NCBI RefSeq assembly: GCF_002915175.1
Contig: NZ_NXEJ01000001.1
Span: 266,143 to 330,142 of the forward strand
Length of the DNA: 64,000 bases
Source: Agrobacterium rosae
Lineage (GTDB): Bacteria > Pseudomonadota > Alphaproteobacteria > Rhizobiales > Rhizobiaceae
Reading direction: 5' to 3'
Below are positions 1 to 8,369 of the stretch, piece by piece (within the stretch, counting starts at the first letter, position 1; each line of letters opens with the position of its first letter). The notes beneath the pieces were generated by a model. The model saw only the letters and a list, made by a program, of their open reading frames with translations, did no database searches and was not told the origin of the DNA. A program made the translations under genes and the position numbers.

Positions 1-397
1 TGGTGCCTTCATCGAAGCGCCGTTCCATTGCAGTTATGGCTTCAACATATCGCTCGGCAAAAACACCTATCTGAACACCGGATGCGTCATCCTCGATTCC
101 GCCCCTGTCAGAATAGGTGATGGATGCATGCTTGGCCCGGGCGTGCAGATCTACTGCGCCGACCATCACCGGGACATACAGTCCCGCGCTCAAGGTATCG
201 AGATCGCGAAACGCGTCATGATAGGCAACAATGCCTGGATCGGCGGCGGCGCAATCCTATTGCCCGGAATAACCATCGGTGAGGGCGCGATTGTCGGTGC
301 AGGCTCCGTTGTCACGAAAGACGTTGCACCCGGTCAGACTGTCGTCGGAAATCCGGCGCGAAAGATCATCCCGAAAGGTGCCGATACTCGCATTTGA
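1..397 (+). CDS. Hexapeptide-repeat O-acetyltransferase (maltose acetyltransferase/NodL type), 5' end outside window
   Basis: The reading frame is open from base 2, so the N-terminus lies outside the window and about 131 C-terminal residues are seen. The visible part has left-handed beta-helix hexapeptide repeats, a YCADHH segment holding the usual catalytic histidine, the run IGNNAWIGGGAILLPG, and the terminal VVGNPARKI signature shared by maltose O-acetyltransferase, galactoside acetyltransferase and NodL. Family members move an acetyl group from acetyl-CoA to a sugar hydroxyl in the cytoplasm. The substrate cannot be read from the sequence. The gene ends 128 bases before ugpB and is separated from it by a PHO box, so it is probably not in the ugp operon. 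Confidence 0.85.
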   Translation, partial: GAFIEAPFHCSYGFNISLGKNTYLNTGCVILDSAPVRIGDGCMLGPGVQIYCADHHRDIQSRAQGIEIAKRVMIGNNAWIGGGAILLPGITIGEGAIVGAGSVVTKDVAPGQTVVGNPARKIIPKGADTRI

Positions 398-433
398 TGC
401 ATCCTTTTCGTCGTGCTGCTTGATTAGGTTGTG

Positions 434-451
434 CTGTAATAAATCTGACAT
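434..451 (+). promoter_or_regulatory. Putative PHO box (PhoB site) upstream of ugpB
   Basis: Two 7-base repeats, CTGTAAT and CTGACAT, are separated by AAAT. This matches the known PhoB box (CTGTCAT, four A/T bases, CTGTCAT) at 12 of 14 repeat positions. It sits 75 bases before the ugpB start. A further CCGTCAT at 467-473 could be another half-site. PhoB control of ugp operons is established in enterics and rhizobia; its use here is inferred. Confidence 0.7.
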
Positions 452-525
452 GAAATTGTAAAAACCCCGTCATGGAAGGGGCCTATTCGCATCCTCAGCC
501 AACAAGGGCGGTAGAGGACGAAACT

Positions 526-1824
526 ATGATCAAGAAATTTTCCATGGCCGCAATGGCCATCACGTTTTCGGCGACGTCTTCCATGGCGGCGACCAACATC
601 ACCTGGTGGCACGGCATGGGTGGCCGCAATGGCGAAGTCATCAATGAAGTGTCCCAGAAGTTCAACGCCGCCCAGAGCGCGTGCGCTATAACGCCGGTTT
701 CCAAGGGCTCTTACGAAGAAGCTCTGGCCAGCGGCATCGCTGCCTTCCGTTCGGGCGAACAGCCGAACATTCTTCAGGTCTTCGATGCCGGTGCCGCCAC
801 CATCATCAACGCCAAGGGCGCTGTCATTCCTGCTGAAGACATCATCACCAAGGCTGGTTACAAGTTCGACCGCGAAGCCTTCATTCCCGGCGTACGCAGC
901 TTCTTCGCTGCCGCTGATGGCAAGTTCGTCGGCATGCCATTCAACTCTTCCGCTCCGATCATGTATTTCAACACCGAAGCCCTGAAAAAGGCTGGCGTTG
1001 AAGCACCAAAGACTTGGGAAGAGTTTGAAGCAGCGGCACCAAAGCTGAAGGAAGCCGGTTTCATTCCGCTCGTTCAGACGCAGCTGACATGGGAGTTCAC
1101 CGAGAACTTCTTCTCGCGCAACAACCTGCAATTCGCCACCAACAACAATGGTTACGACAGCGTTGTCGACACCAAGCTGAAGGTCACCGACCCGAACCTC
1201 GTCATGATGTTCGACAAGCTGAAGTCCTGGAAGGATCAGGGTTATTTTGCTTATTACGGTGCTGGCTGGAACGATAACCAGAAGCCGTTCGAAGAAAACA
1301 AGGTCGCACTCTGGATCGGTTCTTCCGGCTCCTTCGGTGGCCTGCAGAAGACGGCACAGATGCCGTTCTCGGCAACATTCCTTCCTTACTGGGGCTCCAT
1401 CAAGGGCGCTGGCACCAACTCCTTCATCGGCGGCGCGGCCCTGTTTGCCATGTCCGGCAAGCCTGAAGGTGAAAACAAGTGCGTTGCCGACTTCTTCCAG
1501 TTCCTGACATCGCCTGAAATCCAGAAGTTCTACCACCAGGCAACCGGTTACGTTGCCATCACGCAGGCAGCATACGAACTGGCCAAGAAGGAAGGCTACT
1601 ACGAAAAGCAGCCAGTTGCCGAAGTTGGCATCAAGCAGCTTTCCCTTCCAGGTGGCGAATGGTCCAAGGGCTACCGTCTCGGCTTCTACCCACAGATTCG
1701 CACTGTGATGGAACGCGAATACGGCCGCATCTTCTCTGGCGAAGTTCAGCCAAAGGAAGCTCTCGAGATCATCGAGAAGGAAGGCAACGAACTTCTGGCA
1801 CGTTTCGCCAAGACCGCTGGCTAA
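526..1824 (+). CDS. ugpB: sn-glycerol-3-phosphate ABC transporter, periplasmic binding protein
   Basis: This is the solute-binding component that captures glycerol-3-phosphate (and its diesters in some species) in the periplasm for the UgpAEC importer. The 432-residue product has a Sec signal peptide (MIKKFSMAAMAITFSATSSM followed by AATN) and then a mature start with the ITWWHGM motif typical of UgpB. It matches the E. coli UgpB layout throughout, for example SGIAAFRSGEQPNILQVFDA, PFNSSAPIMYFN and the C-terminal PQIRTVMEREY. The ATG at 526 is chosen because GAGGAC at 513-518 is a good ribosome site and the signal peptide starts there; the open frame extends upstream to 472. A strong hairpin and a long inverted repeat separate it from ugpA. 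Confidence 0.95.
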   Translation: MIKKFSMAAMAITFSATSSMAATNITWWHGMGGRNGEVINEVSQKFNAAQSACAITPVSKGSYEEALASGIAAFRSGEQPNILQVFDAGAATIINAKGAVIPAEDIITKAGYKFDREAFIPGVRSFFAAADGKFVGMPFNSSAPIMYFNTEALKKAGVEAPKTWEEFEAAAPKLKEAGFIPLVQTQLTWEFTENFFSRNNLQFATNNNGYDSVVDTKLKVTDPNLVMMFDKLKSWKDQGYFAYYGAGWNDNQKPFEENKVALWIGSSGSFGGLQKTAQMPFSATFLPYWGSIKGAGTNSFIGGAALFAMSGKPEGENKCVADFFQFLTSPEIQKFYHQATGYVAITQAAYELAKKEGYYEKQPVAEVGIKQLSLPGGEWSKGYRLGFYPQIRTVMEREYGRIFSGEVQPKEALEIIEKEGNELLARFAKTAG

Positions 1825-1844
1825 TCAGCTTTAGCTTGAAAAAG

Positions 1845-1877
1845 ACGAACCTCCCTTCCTGACGAGGGGAGGTTCGT
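1845..1877 (+). terminator. Hairpin after ugpB
   Basis: An 11-base-pair perfect stem (1845-1855 with 1867-1877) starts 20 bases after the ugpB stop. There is no clear T-run after it, so it may work as an mRNA 3' stabiliser or partial terminator rather than a full stop, leaving ugpB in excess over ugpAEC. Confidence 0.6.
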
Positions 1878-1909
1878 TGGTTGCTTGGAAGGCTCGTCCA
1901 ACACTCCAT

Positions 1910-1993
1910 CGTCATCCTCGGGCTTGTCCCGAGGATCTAACGAACCACAACATTGAACGTGGTTAGATCCTCGGGACAAGCCCGAGGATGACG
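1910..1993. repeat. Long intergenic inverted repeat (CCTCGGGCTTGTCCCGAGG family)
   Basis: Two perfectly complementary 32-base arms (1910-1941 and 1962-1993) flank a 20-base loop. Each arm contains its own smaller palindrome around CCTCGGGCTTGTCCCGAGG. A diverged copy occurs at 39419-39503. This is an intergenic palindromic element of the kind common in rhizobial and other alphaproteobacterial genomes, lying between ugpB and ugpA. Confidence 0.85.
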
Positions 1994-2077
1994 TCGAGTA
2001 AGAATGCAAAGCCCCTCTATAATCCCGGCCTCCCTCCATTCACTTGGCAGGCCCACAACACATAAAGGTTTGCGCGC

Positions 2078-3049
2078 GTGGCCTATACGTCTTCACAACC
2101 GCGTCCCGTGCGGTTCCTACCCGGCTTCATCGCCAAGGCAAAAAAGCCCGTGGTAAAAGCTGAACCGGCAAAACGGGTGCAGTTTTCCTCTTCCGCGCTG
2201 CCCTATCTGTTGATCGCACCCCAACTGCTCGTCATTTTCGTGTTCTTCTACTGGCCTTCCGTTCAGGCCGTTCAGTCCTCGTTTTACATCGAAGACCCTT
2301 TCGGTTTCGGGTCCACCTTCGTCGGCCTTTCCAACTACTCCGATGCGCTGTTCAGTACCGAATATCTCAGCATCGCCAAGTTCACGGTTGTCTTCACCGT
2401 GCTCGTCACCGTTTTTTCGCTAGCGCTGGGCCTGCTTCTGGCAGTCAAAGCCGATGCGATCATTCGCGGCGCGTCCGCTTACAAAACGATGCTGATCTCG
2501 GTGTACGCCATCGCCCCGCCGGTGGCTGGCCTCATCGGCATGATGTTTTTCGATCAGCACATTGGCCCCTTCGTGAAGATTGCCGCGACCCTTGGCTGGC
2601 ACATGCAGGTGGGTGTCAATTATTTCGACACCGCCTTTGCCATGATCTTCGTGTCTGTCTGGAAGCAGATCCCGTATAATTTTATCTTCTTCCTGTCGGG
2701 CCTGCAAAGCGTTCCGGTCTCGGTGCGCGAAGCCGCATTCATCGATTGCCGCTCCGGTTTTCGCCGGTTCTGGACGGTCATCATGCCGCTGCTCGCGCCC
2801 ACTGCATTCTTCCTGCTCATCATCAACATCACCTATGCGCTGTTCGATACCTTTGCGGTGATCGACGTGATGGTGAAGGACAAGGCTGCCAACAACCCCA
2901 TTACCCTTGTCTACAAGGTGTTTCTGGATGGCTTCCGCGGCAACGATATTGGTGGCTCATCGGCGCAATCCGTCATTCTGATGATCGTGGTCTTCGTGTT
3001 GACGGTCCTGCAATTCCGCTTCCTCGAAAAACGCATCCATTACGGTTGA
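2078..3049 (+). CDS. ugpA: sn-glycerol-3-phosphate ABC transporter, permease UgpA
   Basis: One of the two inner-membrane permease subunits of the glycerol-3-phosphate importer. The 323-residue protein has an N-terminal cytoplasmic tail of about 45 residues and then six predicted hydrophobic segments. It aligns along its length with E. coli UgpA (PYLLIAPQLL, SVWKQIPYNFIFFLSGLQS, SSAQSVILMIVVFVLTVLQFRF). The start is GTG at 2078 with AAAGG about eight bases upstream. The EAA loop that docks on the ATPase reads EAAFIDCRSG, where the family usually has EAA-x-x-DGAG. It is followed 12 bases later by ugpE. Confidence 0.93.
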   Translation: MAYTSSQPRPVRFLPGFIAKAKKPVVKAEPAKRVQFSSSALPYLLIAPQLLVIFVFFYWPSVQAVQSSFYIEDPFGFGSTFVGLSNYSDALFSTEYLSIAKFTVVFTVLVTVFSLALGLLLAVKADAIIRGASAYKTMLISVYAIAPPVAGLIGMMFFDQHIGPFVKIAATLGWHMQVGVNYFDTAFAMIFVSVWKQIPYNFIFFLSGLQSVPVSVREAAFIDCRSGFRRFWTVIMPLLAPTAFFLLIINITYALFDTFAVIDVMVKDKAANNPITLVYKVFLDGFRGNDIGGSSAQSVILMIVVFVLTVLQFRFLEKRIHYG

Positions 3050-3061
3050 GGGATATCCGAC

Positions 3062-3904
3062 ATGTACAAGACAAAACCCCTCGACCACCTCATTCTCATC
3101 ATCGGCTCGCTGTTTTTGATGGTGCCGGTTCTCGTCGCCTTCATGACGTCGACCCATACCGCTGCCGAAATCCACATGAATGGTCTCGCCATCCTGCCGG
3201 GCGACAATTTCGTCGGCACCTATGAGAAGGTTCTCACCCAGAAGGGCGGCTTCACCGGTCAGGTGACCGGTCTCAACATGGTCATCAACTCGCTGATCCT
3301 CGGCATCGGTTTTGCGGTTGGCAAGATCGTGCTGTCGATGCTGGCGGCCTATGCCATCGTCTATTTCCGCTTTCGCTTTGCCACGTTCGCCTTCTGGATC
3401 ATCTTCACCACGCTGCTCCTGCCGCTCGAAGTGCGCATCATGCCGTCCTATGAGGTCATGAGCAAATTGGGGCTGTTGAACTCCTATACCGGCCTCATCG
3501 TGCCGCTTCTGGCCTCGGCCACCGGTACTTTCTATTTCCGGCAGTTCTTCAAATCCGTGCCCGATGAAATCCTGGAAGCCGCCCGCATTGATGGGGCAGG
3601 GCCGGTCAAGTTCTTCATCGATATTCTGCTGCCCCTGTCGCGCACCATGATGGCCGCCATCTTCATCATCATGTTCGTCTATGGCTGGAACCAGTATCTC
3701 TGGCCCATGCTGATGACCAATGATGAGAGCTTCTTCACCATCATGCGCGGTATCAAGTCGATCCTCCAAGTCTGGGTCGGTTCGCAAATTCCCGATTACA
3801 ACGAAGCTTTCGCGCTTGCCGTTCTGGCCCTGCTGCCGCCTGTGTTGATCGTCGTCATCTTCCAGAGCTGGTTCATCAAGGGCCTCACCGAAAGCGATAA
3901 ATAA
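3062..3904 (+). CDS. ugpE: sn-glycerol-3-phosphate ABC transporter, permease UgpE
   Basis: The second inner-membrane permease subunit, 280 residues with six hydrophobic segments. It carries a canonical ATPase-docking loop, [17 protein letters not shown], and the family motif [12 protein letters not shown] close to the fifth segment. The spacing of 12 bases to ugpA and 11 bases to ugpC indicates one transcript. Together UgpA and UgpE form the channel through which UgpB delivers substrate. Confidence 0.94.
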   Translation: MYKTKPLDHLILIIGSLFLMVPVLVAFMTSTHTAAEIHMNGLAILPGDNFVGTYEKVLTQKGGFTGQVTGLNMVINSLILGIGFAVGKIVLSMLAAYAIVYFRFRFATFAFWIIFTTLLLPLEVRIMPSYEVMSKLGLLNSYTGLIVPLLASATGTFYFRQFFKSVPDEILEAARIDGAGPVKFFIDILLPLSRTMMAAIFIIMFVYGWNQYLWPMLMTNDESFFTIMRGIKSILQVWVGSQIPDYNEAFALAVLALLPPVLIVVIFQSWFIKGLTESDK

Positions 3905-3915
3905 GGATACCTGAA

Positions 3916-5019
3916 ATGGCCGAGATCGAAATCACACAGGTCTGCAAGGATTACTCAAACGGCATGCGCGCCGTGCACGATGTGGATATCTCCATCAAGG
4001 ATGGTGAGTTCATCGTGCTTGTCGGCCCCTCGGGCTGCGGCAAGTCCACCCTTTTGCGTATGGTCGCTGGTCTGGAAGAAATTTCCGATGGCACCGTCTC
4101 TATCGGTAACCGCGTCGTCAATGACGTCGAACCCGCCGATCGCGACATCGCCATGGTGTTCCAGAACTACGCGCTCTACCCGCATATGTCGGTGCGTCAA
4201 AATCTGGAATACGGCCTGAAAAACCGCAAGACGCCAAAGGCCGAAATCGATGCGCGTGTGGCGGAAGCCGCCCGAATGCTGGAGCTTCAGCCCTATCTGG
4301 ATCGCAAGCCCCGCGCTCTCTCCGGTGGTCAGCGCCAGCGTGTCGCCATGGGTCGCGCCATCGTGCGCAAGCCAGCTGCTTTCCTGTTCGATGAGCCGTT
4401 GTCGAACCTCGATGCCAAGCTGCGCGTCTCCATGCGCGGCGAAATCAAGCGCCTGCAACGCCGCCTCGGCACCACCTCCATCTATGTCACCCATGATCAG
4501 CTGGAAGCCATGACATTGGCAGACCGTCTGGTGGTGCTGAATGCCGGTCGTATCGAACAGATCGGCGCGCCGCTCGAAGTCTACCACAAGCCTGCGTCCA
4601 CCTTCGTTGCCAGCTTCATCGGTTCGCCTGCCATGAACCTTCTCACGGGCGAACTGCATGGTGATCGTCTCGCCATCGGCCCAACAGTTCTGTCGCTCAA
4701 CGGTTATGCGCCCGCATCTGGTCCAGTGACCGTCGGTATGCGCGCCGAGGATTTGCGCTTCGTTCACGGTGCAGAGCCGGGCATGCCGTTCCGCGTCGAA
4801 TATATCGAAGAGCTTGGCTCGCAGCGCTTGATCCACGGTATGCTGGGAGAGCAGGCACTGACCGTTGCCTGCGCATCAGAGACCGATATTCCGCAGGAAT
4901 TGTCGCTTTCCATCGCGCCGGAAAAGCTGCATTTCTTCGATAAGGAAAGCGGAAAGCGTATCGAAGCCGCAGCCGCCGCCATCCCGCAGCCAGCGCAGCA
5001 GCTGGCAGCCGCCCACTAG
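3916..5019 (+). CDS. ugpC: sn-glycerol-3-phosphate ABC transporter, ATPase UgpC
   Basis: ATP-hydrolysing subunit that powers glycerol-3-phosphate import at the cytoplasmic face. The 367-residue protein has a Walker A motif GPSGCGKST (residues 37-45), the signature LSGGQRQR (from about residue 135), Walker B FLFDEP (from about 156), the D-loop SNLDAK and the H-loop THDQ. The last 120 residues form the MalK-type OB-fold regulatory domain. The ribosome site AAGGA lies at 3903-3907. It closes the ugpBAEC set. Confidence 0.94.
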   Translation: MAEIEITQVCKDYSNGMRAVHDVDISIKDGEFIVLVGPSGCGKSTLLRMVAGLEEISDGTVSIGNRVVNDVEPADRDIAMVFQNYALYPHMSVRQNLEYGLKNRKTPKAEIDARVAEAARMLELQPYLDRKPRALSGGQRQRVAMGRAIVRKPAAFLFDEPLSNLDAKLRVSMRGEIKRLQRRLGTTSIYVTHDQLEAMTLADRLVVLNAGRIEQIGAPLEVYHKPASTFVASFIGSPAMNLLTGELHGDRLAIGPTVLSLNGYAPASGPVTVGMRAEDLRFVHGAEPGMPFRVEYIEELGSQRLIHGMLGEQALTVACASETDIPQELSLSIAPEKLHFFDKESGKRIEAAAAAIPQPAQQLAAAH

Positions 5020-5121
5020 ACCTGTTGAAAATGCACTTCCGTTAAACATGATTCAATTTATGGAAGAGCATTCTTACTCCATTTGTGTTATTGCGTTCCC
5101 GTTGCAAAGTGGGGACGCAAT

Positions 5122-5628
5122 ATGGTTTTACATGTCGTGATCGCAAGTGTGGCTGCATTGGCAGGGCGCTCGGTGCCGTCTATGCCACTGTCGAAAAAGC
5201 GTGAGAAAGCCGAGCCCGTGGTCTCCGCTCCCTCCCATGCCATGCACATGCAACCGTCTCCCATCAATCCGGACTGGATCATCGCTGGTGAACCCGTTGC
5301 CCGCATGGCAGACCATTCCAAAAGCGGCGACCGTGCTGCCTATACCGCCCTTTGGGATTGCACAGCAGGCACTTTCCGCTGGTTCTTCGCCTGGGATGAA
5401 ACCGTCCACATCCTCGAGGGCGACGTGCATGTCACGGCGGAAGATGGCTCCGTCCATATGCTGCAGGCGGGCGATGTCGCCTATTTCAAAGCTGGCACCT
5501 GGGCCACATGGCGGGTGGACAGTTACGTCCGCAAGGTCGCCTTCCTGCGCCGCCCGTTCCCAGCGCCCATCGCCTTTGCCTACCGCTTGAAGAACAAGCT
5601 GTTGCCGGCCAAAACGCCGTCGCTTTAA
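5122..5628 (+). CDS. Cupin-domain protein (DUF861/EutQ-like)
   Basis: A 168-residue protein with a single small cupin. The segment DCTAGTFRWFFAWDETVHILEGDVHVTAEDG, followed by AGDVAYFKAGTWATWRV, is the pattern of the DUF861 cupins. These resemble ureidoglycine aminohydrolase and ethanolamine EutQ domains, but no enzymatic function can be assigned. The N-terminus is hydrophobic and proline-rich with possible weak membrane or signal character. The ATG at 5122 is preferred over 5083 because GGGGA at 5111-5115 is correctly spaced. It lies 102 bases after ugpC and may be cotranscribed. Confidence 0.8.
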   Translation: MVLHVVIASVAALAGRSVPSMPLSKKREKAEPVVSAPSHAMHMQPSPINPDWIIAGEPVARMADHSKSGDRAAYTALWDCTAGTFRWFFAWDETVHILEGDVHVTAEDGSVHMLQAGDVAYFKAGTWATWRVDSYVRKVAFLRRPFPAPIAFAYRLKNKLLPAKTPSL

Positions 5629-5731
5629 GCCCTGATAACGTCAATAAAACTCATAGATACGCTACCCCGTAGCAGTTGCCTTTGAAGCTTGCCTGCCCTA
5701 CACATTTCGGGCTTTCAAAAGGAAATTGCGC

Positions 5732-6688
5732 ATGGCCAAAATCAAGAACGTCGCGATCCAGATGGATCATGTCTCCGGCATCAACATTGCGGGCGATAGC
5801 ACCTTCGCGATCAGCCTTGAGGCGCAGGCTCGCGGTTACCGCCTGTTTCATTATACGCCGGACCGCCTGTCCATGCGCGATGGCAAGATTTACGCCACCG
5901 TCGAACAGATGCAGCTGCGCGATATCAAGGGTGATCACTTCTCCTTAGCCGAACCGGAGCGCGTCGACCTCGCCACCATGGATGTCATCCATCTGCGCCA
6001 GGACCCGCCCTTCGACATGGCCTACATCACCTCCACCCATCTGCTGGAGCGTATCCACCCCAAGACATTGGTGGTGAACGATCCCGCCTGGGTGCGCAAT
6101 TCGCCGGAAAAGATTTTCGTCACCGAATTCGCCGACCTCATGCCAACCACGCTCATCACCAAGGACGTGGCCGAGATTTCCCGCTTCCGCGAAGAGATGG
6201 GCGACATCATTCTGAAGCCGCTCTACGGCAATGGCGGCGCAGGCGTCTTCCACTCCACCCGCGATGACCGCAACTTCTCCTCGCTGCTGGAAATGTTCGG
6301 CCAGATGTTCCGCGAGCCCTATATCGCGCAGCAGTACCTGCCCGACGTCCGCAAGGGCGACAAACGCATCCTGTTGGTCGATGGAGAGCCGGTCGGTGCC
6401 ATCAACCGCGTGCCTGCGGAAAACGACGCCCGCTCCAACATGCACGCCGGTGGTCGCCCTGAACCAACGGAACTGACAAACCGCGAAAAAGAAATCTGCG
6501 AACGCATCGGCCCCGCCTTGCGCGAACGCGGCTTCCTCTTCGTCGGCATCGATGTCATCGGCGACTACATGACCGAAATCAACGTCACGTCTCCGACTGG
6601 TATTCGTGAAGTGAAGAAGTTCGGCGGTGCCGATGTTGCGAGCCTGTTGTGGGATGCGATAGAGCGCAAGCGCGACGCTCAGGGCTGA
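5732..6688 (+). CDS. gshB: Glutathione synthetase
   Basis: Catalyses the ATP-dependent joining of gamma-glutamylcysteine and glycine to make glutathione in the cytoplasm. The 318-residue length fits the bacterial GshB family. Seen features are the N-terminal substrate domain ([25 protein letters not shown]), the ATP-grasp core with [14 protein letters not shown], the [27 protein letters not shown] segment, and the Mg-binding end [25 protein letters not shown] 5732 with AAAGGA at 5718-5723 is used; an in-frame TTG lies at 5726. It is followed by the palindromic repeat cluster and no gene on the same strand for 5 kb, so it is probably a single-gene unit. Confidence 0.95.
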   Translation: MAKIKNVAIQMDHVSGINIAGDSTFAISLEAQARGYRLFHYTPDRLSMRDGKIYATVEQMQLRDIKGDHFSLAEPERVDLATMDVIHLRQDPPFDMAYITSTHLLERIHPKTLVVNDPAWVRNSPEKIFVTEFADLMPTTLITKDVAEISRFREEMGDIILKPLYGNGGAGVFHSTRDDRNFSSLLEMFGQMFREPYIAQQYLPDVRKGDKRILLVDGEPVGAINRVPAENDARSNMHAGGRPEPTELTNREKEICERIGPALRERGFLFVGIDVIGDYMTEINVTSPTGIREVKKFGGADVASLLWDAIERKRDAQG

Positions 6689-6733
6689 GCCGAAAAGCAA
6701 CAATGTGTGGAAAGGTTCGGCAGAGTGTGTGGC

Positions 6734-6900
6734 TCACCCCCCCTCTGCCCTGCCGGGCATCTCCCCCACAGGTGGGGAGATCGACTCGTGGAGACCTTTC
6801 GCCCTATCAAAGGCTGCGGATGGAGCGAGGAGCAAGCGTCTAGCCGATCTCCCTCCTTGTGGGGGAGATGCCCGGCAGGGCAGAGGGGGGTAAGCCCCAC
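6734..6900. repeat. Paired inverted RIME-like palindromic repeats after gshB
   Basis: A copy of the motif CCCTCTGCCCTGCCGGGCAT followed by a CTCCCCCAC/GTGGGGAG hairpin runs from about 6738 to 6784. An inverted copy runs from about 6846 to 6893. The two copies could pair into a structure of about 165 bases. The motif resembles the RIME-type mosaic elements described in Rhizobiaceae. Further pairs occur at 8096-8302 and 53449-53613. Confidence 0.8.
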
Positions 6901-6979
6901 CCACAAACCTCTCCACCAAAAATACTCCCCAACCAAATCAACACCTTACCCAAAAAACCGCAAAACCCTCAAAAATCCT

Positions 6980-7690
6980 CCCGCACTTTTCTCCACGGCG
7001 CGCGAATCACCCGCACAATCTCCCCGTTCCGCTCTCGGATACACCGCAAGGCGTTGCGGCGAGGCGGGGCCGGCGCTTGTGGTGAAGGGATACGCAAACC
7101 TTCACCATCGGGGTCTGGTAGCGATTTCCCCGGTGGTACGGGAAAAGGGGCAGCGCCGGTTTCGGATCGGCTGGCGCAACCCTTCTACCGTCCGCATCGG
7201 CCCGCTGTGCCTTGGCCCGCAGACCTTTGAAGGTTGCGGTGTCGGGTCACGGCGGTCCGGTGCGTCCGCCACCGGGTGTACCGACAGCTCATCGGCTTCT
7301 GGTCGAACGCGACCGTGAGGAGCTTGAAGCGAAAGTCAGGCGGTACACAGGAACACGCTGCATCTGCCCCGCACCAGAGATGGCGCGGACGGATCGCTAA
7401 GAGAAGCATCGGCCGGGGCTGGCGGATGTGGACCTTGCGAAAAACGGATCGACCCTGCTCCGCGCCTCAATCAATCGGCGCAGATCAGGACGAAGGCAGA
7501 TGTGGCCGAACTGGCAGGCGGGATGTTTCAGCAATGAAGCCCCGCCGCCCGGAAGGTGAAGGGTCGGACCTTGAACATGTCCGACCGGTTCTCCGGCAAG
7601 GTTTCGCCTTTGCCATCCGGGACACGCCAGCCATGGCAAGAAGATCGCTGGCGGACACAAACCGCCGAACGGGGCGCTGAAAGGTGCCAT
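6980..7690. other. Hairpin-rich block without a credible gene
   Basis: No open frame here looks like a protein in codon use or composition, although short arginine-rich frames exist in several frames. The stretch is GC-rich and holds several perfect stems: GGTGAAGG at 7081-7088 with CCTTCACC at 7099-7106; GGTCGGAC at 7562-7569 with GTCCGACC at 7579-7586; and GGCGG at 7650-7654 with CCGCC at 7662-7666. It could be a structured RNA, a pile of small palindromic elements, or a decayed gene. Motifs of RNase P RNA and tmRNA were looked for and not found. Bases 7691-7920 hold nothing recognised. Confidence 0.35.
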
Positions 7691-7924
7691 ATCTAAACGA
7701 CCCAACGAGGCAGCTTGCAGCGCCCCGTCCGAATACCATGGCCGTGAATGGTTATGGACACTGAGAAGAGATCAAGCCACGGGCAGATGCTGCCGCGTGA
7801 ACGGCGAAGCTTGCGTAAGCGGTGGCCGGGATTTTTGATAGTGATGGGATTGGATGATGGCAGGTGTGGCTGAGGGCAATTGTTTTGCCTCATGCAGCAA
7901 TAGCTACCAGATGTAACGGTAGCA

Positions 7925-8051
7925 ACCCTCATCCTGAGGTGCGGAGGCGAAGCCGCAGCCTCGAAGGACGGGGGTTGCGGATTTGGGGCAGAGTGCGCGA
8001 CTGGATGCTTCGAGGCTTTGCCCTTCGGTCAAAGCACCTCAGCATGAGGGC
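7925..8051. repeat. Palindromic repeat of the CCCTCATCCTGAGGTGC family
   Basis: The left end CCCTCATCCTGAGGTGC (7928-7944) is answered by GCACCTCAGCATGAGGG (about 8035-8051), with GCAGCCTCGAAGGA inside and a matching GCTTCGAGGC. This inverted-repeat family is widespread between genes in alphaproteobacteria. It is a different family from the two RIME-like pairs on either side. Confidence 0.75.
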
Positions 8052-8095
8052 GGAGGGTGTGGTTGTCCCACCCGTTGAGAGGGCGGAATATGCCG

Positions 8096-8302
8096 CTCAC
8101 CCCCCTCTGCCCTGCCGGGCATCTCCCCCTGAGGTGGGGAGATCGGCAAGAGGCGCGCTTACTACCCAACAACACGCTATAGAAAAGGATAGGTCGGCCA
8201 GAAATGCCGTTGCCCCGCATCAACGTTCAAGATGTCCGGTGAGCCAGCCCCCAGCCAATCTCCCCACCCGTGGGGGAGATGCCCGGCAGGGCAGAGGGGG
8301 CG
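8096..8302. repeat. Second pair of inverted RIME-like repeats, downstream of cysK
   Basis: CCCTCTGCCCTGCCGGGCAT and its GGGGAGATCGG hairpin lie at about 8101-8147, and the inverted copy ATGCCCGGCAGGGCAGAGGG lies at about 8279-8298. The two are separated by about 110 bases of unique sequence. This end of the repeat cluster abuts the 3' end of cysK. Confidence 0.8.
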
Positions 8303-8369
8303 AGCTTGCTCCTGCGTTAAATTTATATCGTTCTACTGCTGGATAAGGCTGCTACCAACGTATCAGACC

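Noticed and set aside
424..1536. 370-residue minus-strand frame opposite ugpB
   Set aside because: Antisense to a clear binding-protein gene; composition typical of a mirrored high-GC gene.
7234..7680. 148-residue Arg-rich frame in the gshB-cysK gap
   Set aside because: Composition is dominated by Arg, Ser and Trp with no recognisable motif, and several other frames in the same stretch are equally open. It looks like a GC-rich non-coding artefact.
6980..7690. RNase P RNA or tmRNA
   Set aside because: The conserved GAGGAAAGTCC and related core of RNase P RNA and the tag-coding or acceptor signatures of tmRNA were not found on either strand.
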